A stretch of DNA of 64,000 nt, from assembly GCF_036588685.1 (NCBI RefSeq), contig NC_086374.1, positions 73,034,457-73,098,456 of the forward strand, in the 5' to 3' direction. The notes beneath the pieces were generated by a model. It saw only the letters and a program-made list of their open reading frames with translations, was not told the DNA's origin and ran no database searches. The stretch comes from Mytilus trossulus (Eukaryota > Mollusca > Bivalvia > Mytilida > Mytilidae). The position numbers and the translations under genes are program-made. Positions 50,501 to 62,500 of this stretch are shown in pieces. The number at the start of each line of letters is the position of its first letter. Position 1 is the stretch's first letter.

Positions 50501-53500
50501 GTTGCATTTTATAGTGCACCATTTTGTGCACAATGACAGATTTCTTCACATAATTCAAATTACAAACATGTAGGTAATTCATATACAGTTGGTCTGAACG
50601 TATCATTTACAAAAAACTGTACAATACAAAAATTTAAAGCTTTATACTTTTATTACTTTATTATGTCATTGCATTCAACCAAGTACATGTATGATAGAGT
50701 CATCATAAATTCAGGGCTGAAACAATAAATCTTGTACTAACAGGTTGTTTTGTCATGTCAGGGCTGATAGGTACTTATTGCATAAGCTGTGTTTTTTTTT
50801 GGTCAGAAACAGCAAGTTAATCACTTTCATTTCAGTGCTATTTTTAGGTTACTAAGTGAACATTTATAGTGTGTTCTTATGACTTTGGCTGATGATTGTA
50901 TTATATTTTATTGTTTGCTTGACATTCTCTCTCTCTTCTTTTGTTTTGCAACTATCAACATCAAACAGTTCCTGTTTAAACAGGTTCTCAGGTCAGGGCT
51001 TTTGGTGATGACATTGTCTTATGAGATTTCACTCAGAAATAACACAGCCCTTTCTGAATCTTCACAGGATAACAGGTCAGGGATTTGGCAATTAATTACA
51101 ATGTCTAGAGAGGACCAGCAAACCATTTCTGGTACTTGAGAGAAGAGTACATGCCATGGTTCTCCCTAGTAACTTTTATATGATTGTACTGCTTTACGAA
51201 CAATTTCTATAGTTAAGCCTGAGGTTCACAAAGATTTTACTTAGACAGGTGTTGTAGCTCCACTAAGAAGAGTATTTTTACTGCTCTCTTCTTTTTGTCC
51301 TCCTGTCATACAGATATAAGATTTATTTCTAAACAATTATGCTCAACAATTCAATAAATATTTGTTGCATATTCACATCCTTCCTTTAAAACATCTGGGT
51401 CATTTTCACCTTAGAATATGCATATACATGTACATGTACTGGATTTGGGGACAATAGTATTGGGTCAGTGTGTAATATTGAGATAGACATATTGTGAAGG
51501 ATTTATGATATCAAATCCAATCATATTATTTTAATGGATATAAAGCTGTGCACATATAACATGTAAAATAGAAATGACATTGTGCAATCCAACTGCACAA
51601 CATACCCGAGATATCAAACATGACTTAAGATAAATTTGTAAATAAAACATATATACTGTAATACATAATGCACAGCAAGAGAAATTTGACTGATTCCTAG
51701 AATTTTAATGATATATCAGGAAGTATTTTTAAAAACCTTCTGAATAGAATAATACACATTACATACAATGATATAATAGAATAATACAAATTTCATACAA
51801 TTATATAATAGTATAATGTGAAACTATTTAAACCTTCTCCGAAGGTTATCTTGGTTAAAGAGAAGTGTATTTTAATTTACTAGTAATACATTTTGTGACA
51901 ACAAATATTTGACCAATTACTAAAAAAAAGTCTATTATTACTCTGCTATCATGGCTATGTTATATTGTTTTTTGTTTGAATTTTCTATGTTGTCAGAAGC
52001 AAGAATATTTTGTATACAAATCAAATAATTACAGATATTGTTGAGTGGGCCCTGGTGTTTTTAGGCTAAAAGCATTTATCTTCAGATAAGTTTATTTAAT
52101 GTGCACCATAGGGTTTTTAGACTAAGATCATTTATCTTTAAGATGGGATTATTTGATATGCCAATTAATTGATTGTCTGCAGTTATTAACTTAATGTGAT
52201 CTCCCTATTTCACTCATGTTAATCTTGATAAATAAAAGTATGGAAAGCCAATGGTTATAAATGGTTGTAGAACTCTAATGGTACATTTATTGCATGACTT
52301 GTGGATAAATCTGTTCAACAGTCAATATGGTTTCTATTGTTTGGTACATGATTAGGTAATCAAGTATAAGGTACACAGGCTTGGAGAATAATCATCAGGT
52401 TTTATTACACCAGTTTAAACTGCATTTATAACAAATTTTGATGAAAAATCAATCTGTTTTTATACGACCGCAAAATTTGAAAAAAATTTGGTCGTATATT
52501 GCTATCATGTTGGTGTCGTCGTCGTTGTCCGAATACTTTTAGTTTTTGCACTTTAACTTTAGTTTAAGTTAATAGAAATCAATGAAATTTAAACACAATG
52601 TCTATGACCACAAAAGGAAGGTTGGTATTGATTTTCGGAGTTTAGGTCCCAACAGTTTAGGAATTAGGGGCCAAAAAGGGACCCAAATAAGCATTTTTCT
52701 TGGTTTTCGCACCATAACGTTAGTATAAGTAAATAGAAATCTATGAAATTTAAACACAAGGTAACTGGTTTATGACCATAAAAGGAAGGTTGGTATTGAT
52801 TTTGGGAGTTTTGGTCCCAACAGAATAAGGGGCCCAAAGGGTCCAAAATTAAACTTTGTTTGATTTCATCAAAATAGAATAATTGGGTTTCTTTGATATG
52901 CCGAATCTAACTGTGTATGTAGATTCTAAACTTTTGGTCCCGTTTTCAAATTGGTCTACATTAAGGTCCAAAGGGTCCAAAATTAAACTTAGTTTGATTT
53001 TAACAAAAATTGAAATCTTGGGGTTCTTTGATATGCCGAATCCAAACATGTACTTAGATTTTTGATTATGGGCCCAGTTTTCAAGTTGGTCCAAATCAGG
53101 ATCTAAAATTATTATATTAAGTATTGTGCAATAGCAAGTCTTTTCAATTGCACAGTATTGCGCAATGTCAAGAAATATCTAATTGCACAATATTGTGAAA
53201 TAGCAATTTTTTTTTTAATTAGTTATCTTTCTTTGTCCAGAATAGTAAGCAAGAAATATCTAATTGCACAATATTTTGCAATAGCAAGAACTTTTTTTAA
53301 TTGGAGTTATCTTTCTTTGTCCAGAATCAACTTGAATCTTTGTTATATACAATATACAATGTATATTCACTTTTTACTACCAACTGATAAATTAAAATAA
53401 TCTTTACCATTCAGTGATAACAAGCAGTTTTTTTACATCTTAATATTTTATGATGTATTTTAAATGAGTAGTTATTGTTGCAAACTCCATTAGAAATTTT

Positions 53501-56500
53501 AATTGAGATTAGTTTTGGAATAAGGGAAAGGGGGATGTGATTAAAAAAATTGGGTTCAATTTTTCTCATTTGAAATTTCATAAATAAAAAGAAAATTTCT
53601 TCAAACATTTTTTTGAGAGGATTAATATTCAACAGCATAGTGAATTGCTCTAAGAGAAAATAAAATTTTTAAGTTCATTAGAACACATTCATTCTGTGTC
53701 AGAAACCTATGCTGTGTCAACTATTTAATCACAATCCAAATTTAGAGTTGAATCCAGCTTGAATGTTGTGTCCATACTTGCCCCTACCGTTCAGGGTTCA
53801 ACCTCTGCGGTCGTATAAAGCTACGCCCTGCGGAGCATCTGGTTTGAACTTGTATAGAAACAATCTGTTTTTATTGAGTTTGCAACTTTTCCAAGTTTGG
53901 TAACATTCATTTTCTACGGAAACCTTGCTTACAATTATTTATTATTAAAGTTGCCACATAAAAAAATCTTAGTTTTATTCTTTCTCTTAATGTTTTTTGT
54001 AACATTTTTTATATAATATTGAGAATGGAAATAGGGAACAAACCAAGCAAAGAGCAAAAAAAAACAGTTGAAGACCACCAATGGGTCTTCAACAAGGTGA
54101 GAAAATCCCTTACCCAGAGATGGTCTTCAGTTAGAATGTGTACTAGTTCAGTAAAAATGAAGGTGGCACAAAACTCCAAAACATATGTAGATGAACAAAA
54201 ATTTAAAAAAAACAACATGCAAGACTATGTTAAATGAATTTAATTTTAAATTTTTCATTTATTACAGGAATTACCTAAACTTTGTAATTGAAGAATTGAA
54301 AGATCCCTACAAGTAAGTTTTATGTTTGATAAGAGGTCACAGGAATTCATTTTTCCTAGCCATGCTAGGGTTAGCGCTTTTGCCAAGGGCGAGCAAAGAT
54401 GTCTGACAGAAATAGGCCAAATCAAGTTCATAGAATCTATGAAAATAGAAAAATCACATCAATAAAGGTTAATAAATGGAATGAATTTAAACATTTGTAA
54501 ATGATTGGATCATGTTCTATGGAAGCTATATATGTAGTATGGGGATCACACACATGAGACACAAGTTACATGTATAGACATTAGACTTTTAGCTCCAATT
54601 CTGACACAGGAATATAAACCATATTTCTTGTTTAAGAAATAGTTTATATGATAAGTCCTGTGTGGTCTTTGAATTTCAGATTGAAATTTCGTTTGAAATT
54701 AGGAAAACAATCATTTTTTGCTCCTGGGTTGCCGTCCTTTGCAGTTAACACTGTTATTTCTATCACTTTGAATCCGTCAGAGTGAGTTGTTGTTTCATTG
54801 GAGGTATAGCGTTCTAGTGTTTTAAAAAAAATATGTGTTTAACAAAAAAATTGTCTAAAAGAATATATTCTAGAGCAACAATTTATAAAAATAGACCGAA
54901 TGAATTAAAGAATGACAATAATAACGTTGTTAATGAAGTTATGAATGGGTGTCCTCATGAAAATTATGAGTCATTAATTCCACCATGTTATGGAATAAAG
55001 AGATCTATAGAATATTAATATTTTAACAACAAAATGACAACAATGTTAATGTAATGATTAGAGGTAACATCTGTTCTATTGTTTATTATATATGAATGAA
55101 ATGTCAAAGTTCGCCTCATTCGCATAATGTTGTGACATATGTTCATTGATTATTATTGGTGTCGTACATGCATAGTCGTACATGCATAGTCGTACATTAT
55201 ACATCACTAAATAAAATGGACTTTGGTTGAACCCTTTAAAGTTAATCTCCACTAGGTTTCATTAAATCTGTTGGACCTAACATGCCCAGAAAATAATAAT
55301 AAAAAACCTCCATTTATTCATAATTTCCTCTTACAATGACTTAAGTAGCTTGTTGAAGCTAATATTGAAAGAGCCCACTCTTGCATCAAAGTAGGCTAAA
55401 ATTTGAAACCTTGGAAATCAATAGCTTGAGTATTAGAAGGTATATTGTGATTGATAATGCATAGGATATGTGTAGGAGAAGCTAGGCTGAGTAAATTATA
55501 TATGACATACGTGGATTTAAAAGTCAATATTAAATCTTTATGTTTTATCATAGCAATCAAACATTTTGAAGCTCAGAAAGGTTTGATAAGATAAAAAAGA
55601 ATCTTCATGAAATCTTTGAAATCTTTGATAAGATAAAAAAGAATCTTCATGAAATCTTTGAAAGATTTTAATTTAAGTTTCTCTAATTCTATGGAAATTT
55701 ATCCCTTTCCAAACCCATTGCATAAAAAAATTTAACCAACATGTGGTTGCCAGTGATCTCAAAAGATCATTGGATGATTTTAAGGGTCATGACCTTTTTG
55801 GTTAACTGAATGAACAAAAATATGCTATAACAGGTGTTAATGATTTGATAAGATAAAAAAGAATCTTCATGAAATCTTTGAAAGATTTTAATTTAAGTTT
55901 CTCTAATTCTATGGAAATTTATCCCTTTCCAAACCCATTGCATAAAAAATTTTAACCAACATGTGGTTGCCAGTGATCTCAAAAGATCATTGGATGATTT
56001 TAAGGGTCATGACCTTTTTGGTTAACTGAATGAACAAAAATATGCTATAAAAGTGAAAGGCACTCGAAGGGGATTTTCTGTTAACAAAAAAAGAAAATGT
56101 ATTTTTTAATCCTATACTCCACTCTTATCAATGTAAGAATCTATATATGAACAACATCTTTATAGACTTTATTAGAACCAGTGTCGGAGCATGCTTTGTT
56201 TCCATTTGAGAACTTGAACTAAAAATCAGAATTCTTGGCTGAGAAAGTCTTTATAATATGTATGTGAAAAGATAGTTATCTTATGCTGTCCAGATGGATA
56301 AATTTATCTGTAAATTTAACTGAAGTGATGAAGAATGTAAATATAAATATTTCCCCCCCCCCCTTTTTGATACACATACATGTAGTATTAAGTTTAGTTT
56401 ATGTAATCTTTAAAGGGGCACTAGCTGTCAAATTCATGGTCACCAATTTGACTCAAATTCTCATATTTGATTAATAACAATGTAAAACATTTATCCAATC

Positions 56501-59500
56501 TATCAAACGTTTAAAATAAACAGTTTACAGAGCATGGGGTAGATGATATGTAAGTTCGTTTCGTGTGTATTTAAATCCAGATGCCATCTAATTAACTATC
56601 GATTTGACCTCAGATGACCATATAAGCGATGTAAACACAAATAAAGATATGAATAGGTTAAACCAGCACGTGCAATTGGATTTTTATAGGTCTGTTTGAT
56701 TTGAATTTATAGATTAAAAATAAAAGTTTCTCATTGTTTTTAACCGTATAAGAATGATTTATGTGGATCGAATTAGTAATCAAATGATTTACCGTAGTTT
56801 CACTTTCATTGTTGACATTTTTGTTCTTTAAATAACCAGTTCACGTACAATGCATGCGTTGTCAGTCTCTAGCTAAGGGGTTAAATTGAAGTTCACATGA
56901 ATTAGAATGATGATGACGTATTCACTTGCAAGTGAATCAGTCAAAAATTATGTATAATCGCTTATTTCAACAAAATTAAAGCAAATTGATTGCTAAAAGC
57001 AAATTATTATTTCTTTATTTCTTTATTCCAATTGAATTAATGATTAATCTTAAAAAAATCATACTTTATTTTTTTATATATATCGTAGCTAGTGCTCCTT
57101 TAAGCTTTGTAAAAAAATTGAAAAAGTGGCTGTCATTTTAATACAATTCTAATTGAATTTTGGCTTTTTTTTTTGAAAATCTAATCTCTTTCACCCAAAT
57201 TTGATATTTATAAATTAGACAAAGTGGCTGTCATGTTAACAATTCTACTTGAAATTGGACTTCTTGGTGAAAAATAAATCTTTTTCATCTATTGATAATA
57301 TTGATAAATGAAGTAATCTTAAGTTTTAATGTTGATAAGACAAATCATCTTCTCCTTTAAATTGAATAAACAGGAAATCTACAGATATGATACAAGTACA
57401 ATTAGATAACCAAGTTGACTTCTTGACCGCTGTTGTTAACTTTGTGATAAATAAATAACTGACCAGTCAGGTTTTTTTTTAAATTTAAAAAAATAAAATG
57501 TGTCTAATTGTTCTAAATTTGTCCTGGATATATAAGGTCCTCATCATGACTATTGTGAACAAGAAAATTTAAAAGTAAAGTGCATCAATGTCTTAAAATA
57601 CTCCAAATTAAATTGTAATTTGAAATGTAGAAAATCAATATGAAAATGCTGTGCAATTTGAGAACTAGAACTGGATAACATTTTCATAAAATTGGAATGA
57701 ACTTGAATAACCAGTCCTACTATTAAACTTTAATGGGTTATCTAGCCAAATTTCTCAAACCAAATAGAAATATAAACTAAATAGAAAGGAGTAGATCCTA
57801 CTCCTTTGGCTAAAGACTTGCATATCATTACATAACATTGATTTTGTTAGATATATATTGCTTGGCTCTCAGTTTAGTTAAGTTGTATGTTTTAGATACA
57901 CCCTGAGGGTGTGATCCCTAATGAATGTATCCAATTTAGACAAAGATATTATTGTCAATGCAGAATGATAGTTTTCAATAGTTTTGGACAGGAGGGGGTC
58001 TTTCAGGAATTTGACTTGATGTTATTGAATAGCATAATACATATCAAATTCATCTTGGTGTTAATGTGAATAAAAGTTGAAGTTCATGTTAATGGGGCAC
58101 AAAAACTATAACAAACAAAAACAAAAAGCCAACCAGAGGTCATTACCATTAACATCCGAGAGGTCAACATCTTGTCCAACATATGGCAAGCATTAAATCA
58201 CCCTTAGCTTACAAAAGTGGTGAATTATTTTAAAAGAGATGAGCTGTCAATGTCAACATCAAATTCCCCATAAATGGCATTGACTACAAAAACACATTAA
58301 GATATGACCAGAAAAACAACCACTGTTATAACGATGAGAATTTTTCATTTTATTACAATTTAAGGGTATGATGTATACAAATAGATAAATTAAAATATGA
58401 ATAATGAACTAATGAAAACGTTATATATTTGAGTTTTTCTAAATTTTAAGTTTTTTTCCCATTAAATCTTAATGCTCTTTATTTATACAATGTTATAAGC
58501 TGTTATTTGCTTTTAAGAGGAGGTCACCCTTGATAGGTTTTACTGTAAATAAAAATTTATTTAATCGTCATTAAAAAAAAATAATTTAAGAATTTGAATA
58601 TTTCATAATCATGGATTTAGATCTTTTCAAACAAAACCCTAATACTTCCCAGGTCATGTGGGTGGACCATTTTATTGCTTTCAGTCGAAAAGCTCTTAAC
58701 TATGCTTAAAGATCTGTTTAAATAGGTGAGAAGGAAATAAGGTCCATTGGGTTTCTCTTGTTATGAATTAATCCTTTCCTGTTTATTTCTAATACGGTTA
58801 ATAAATAAGGGCAATAGTAGTAAATCCCTGTTTAATTGGCAACAGTCTTTAAAATGTTGTTTACATAAAGTAGGAATTTAATAGAACAAATATTTCTAGG
58901 TGAACTGCATACATTTCTACTTTATCTTTTTACAATAGTATTTGGATAACCATTATTCATAACCATTATTCAAAGTAACTACCTTTCAACATGAATTACT
59001 TGGAATCCTAATATTTTAAAAGTTCAAAATTAAAAAAATTAAAAAACAGGGCTTGGAAAGGATAAAAGAATTTTAGGTTTCATGATCTGTTAGATAAAAT
59101 TTTGGCTGCATTTTTCCAGGAACTATATATCAAGTGTTTCCTGAAACTAACTGTTATTAAAGTTTTATTTGAGGTTGCTCATGTAGTAGGTTGTTTTTTA
59201 TGCCCCACCTAAGAAAGAAGAGGGGCATTATGTTTTCTGGTCGGTCCGTCTGTGCCGTTTCAGGTTAATAGTTTTTGGTGAAGTTGAAGTCAAATCAACT
59301 TGAACCTTAGTAAACAAGTTCCTCATGATATGATCTTTCTAATTTTAATTTTTGACCCCAATTTCACGGTCCACTGAACATAGAAAATTATAGTGCAAAG
59401 TTCAGGTTAAATTTTTGGGGGTCAAGGTAGTTTTTGATGAAGTTGAAGTCCTATCAACTGGAATCTTAGTATTCATGTTCCCTATGATATGATCTATTTA

Positions 59501-62500
59501 GTTTGAATGCCCAAATTAAAGTTTTGACCCCAATTTCACGGTCCACTGAACATGGAAAATATTATTGCGAGTGGGGCATCTGTGTGTACTATGGACACAT
59601 TCTTGTTTTAAAATTCTTTGCTTATCAATTTCTTGTTTTCCAAATATTTATATACATGTACTCTTACACTTAATGGCAATTAAAGAAATTTTGCCACATT
59701 AAAACATATAAACTTCTTTCCTGAATACAAAGCTTGTTATAAATATAATTTTAACATCATAAACCTAGACCTAGGTTAAGGGAAATTACTCTTAAAATCA
59801 TCAGTATGTTTGTGTCAACCATTTTCATAAATATATTCTAAGCTTCTAGGTTAAATAGAGATTACTTCCAATCTGTTTCAGGTAAATGCTTAAAATACAT
59901 AGATGATTCTTGACTTTTACAAACGCATAACTGATTTAATGAGTTATCTCCCTGAACCAAGGTCTACCCCCTTAAGTTGAGATTAGTTCATGTAATTAGT
60001 AAGTGATAGTCATCCATGGATATAAAAAGTTCATTGTCTGTACAGGTTAATTTGTAATTTCTAAACATTTATATGCTATACATTAGTTATGTAGTACATG
60101 TATAGTGTTATTAACTGGTTGTTTCTATATTGGTACTTTAATAGATTTGAGGTGAGCTGTATTGGATCCTAGAATCAACTTTTTTCGTTTTGGCCCTGTC
60201 TGAAAAGCAATATCAACTCTTGATTTATATTGACAGGCAACATCATCACTATTGCACTTGCTGATTTATCAATATTTGGGCTGATTTGATCATTTAATAA
60301 TGTTTGCCTTTGTTTTAATTTACATCTCTTAAAAGAATATTTTATTACAGAAATTTACCAAAAGCCATCTGGATCTCTATTATCATGGTGATGACTGTGT
60401 ACACTCTAGCCAATATTGCCTATTTCACCACTGTCACCAGAGTGGAGATCTTGAGTGGCAGTGCTGTTGCTGTAGTAAGTATACACTCTAGCTAAATTAT
60501 GAAAAGCAGTAGAAGGCTGTGGCAAATCAGCATTCTACTTGAGATAATTAGTGGCAGTAAAAGAGTATGGCAAATCAGCATTCTATCTAAGGTCATGAGT
60601 GACACTGCTGATATTCTTCTCACAATGACTTTTTTCCTTTCATCAGATAAGAGTTTACGAGTGAAAATGTTGTTGCTGCAGCATTGTTATTTCCTATTCT
60701 ACAAATTATAGATTACTGCACCAAGATGTATTGAAATATTAAACAAATGATATAAACTTGAAAATGGAAATGGGGAACATGTCAAATAGGAAGAGACAAC
60801 AACCCGACCAAAGAGCAGATAATAGCCGAAGGCCACCAAAATACCTTTATAATGAAATTACAGATTGAAAAACAAATCCAGTAAAGACAACATAAATAAG
60901 ATTACTTTTTCTTTTCACAGATGTTCTCCCAGAGGTTGTATGGTGTCATGTGGTGGATCATGCCGATCTTTGTATCACTCTCCACTTTTGGAGGTGTAAA
61001 TGGTATCCTGTTTACCACCTCAAGGTTAGTATAATTCCCTACTGACTCAGTCTCTATTCTTCAGTTCTGATATCAACAGTTTTAATTATTATATATAGCA
61101 GAAACTTCCAAATACAAAGTTTAAACATGAAACAAAGGCTTTGTATCTCTTTTAAAAAGTAAAAGTTTGAATGTTAAACCAGTATAAAATTAGCATTGAC
61201 TACATTTCTGAGGTCATTCCAGTCACTTGATCAGATAATGAACAATTATCATTAAAATCAAAGGTTTTAATAATATATTTGATTCAGGTGAAATTTTGCC
61301 CCCGATATGAATATTTTAAGGAAACAGTACAGCTTCTTACATTTATTTAATAATATTCCTTCAAATGTCTTCTCAAATGAACATTAAATATTTGAATATA
61401 TGTCAAAGACACAATTTATCTTGTACCTTTTATGTTTTGATAAATGATTGCAAGTATGTAATGAAAATTAATTATAACTATGTATATTATTTAATTTCCA
61501 GATTATTTTACGTTGGTGGTAGAGAGGGCCACATGCCACAAGTGTTAAGTTATGTATCTGTAAAGAGATTGACTCCAATGCCAGCCTGTATATTTATGGT
61601 AAGTACAGATCAATCAATTACAAGTATAAACGAATACAGATTCTATTTCCATACCATGATAACAGTTTCAAAAGCAGGATTTTGTCTGAATGGGTTCATT
61701 TAAATCTGTATCCTTGTAGCACGATTAAATAAAAGTGCTAATTAAAAGTGAAAAATGATTTGACTTTTTACATAATAGTTTAGTTTAAGTTTAAACATAT
61801 TTGTATATAGTGGATTGGGAAACAAGTTTTGCAACTTGTATCAATCCCAAAGGGTGCGAGTGCTGCCTTGTAGGGGCATTAGCCTACTCTTTTTCGAAAT
61901 CTACAAGGGTGTCTTTAACGTGCAAGAGATATGGCTCTCTCTTAACACTGGTCAGCCATTTATCGTCCCCTTCCGACGGACTATCATCATTTCTCAAGAC
62001 CATACTCGCAAATGGTGTCAAGGGAGAGTCGAAAATTGAGTTCCTGAAATTTTCATCCCGAATGGGAATCGAACTTGAAACCTTTGTGTTAGTAGTCTGA
62101 TGCAGTAACCACTACAAAATACTGTAAACGATTGACAAGTCAAAAAATGTAAAATTACTTCCCTTAGATCACAAAAAAAGAATTCAAAATGGCTTTCCAT
62201 CATGGTCGTACATGTTGTCATGTTAAAAGTTCCCAGTAAAACTGAAATATTTTTTAAATATTATGCTTTTTATAGTGCATTTATCTTATGTGTGCTCTGT
62301 TTTCATTGCTGTTTTCATGCACTATATAAACTGTCTATAAGTTCTTTAAAATGACTTTTTATTTTATTCACAGGGTATATTATCACTATTTTACCTGTTG
62401 TCAACAGATATGTATGCCCTAATTAATTATGTGGGCTTTGTCAACTGGTTAGCTATAGGAATGTCCATTGTAGTACTGCTGTACTTCAGAAAAACTAGAC

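Noticed and set aside
52849..53094. ORFs on both strands at 52.8-53.1 kb
   Set aside because: They arise from the internal repeat units of the TATACGACC element and show no protein motif.
61801..62100. 99-codon plus-strand ORF inside an SLC7 intron
   Set aside because: It lies wholly within the antisense of a SINE whose body recurs at 21930-22160.
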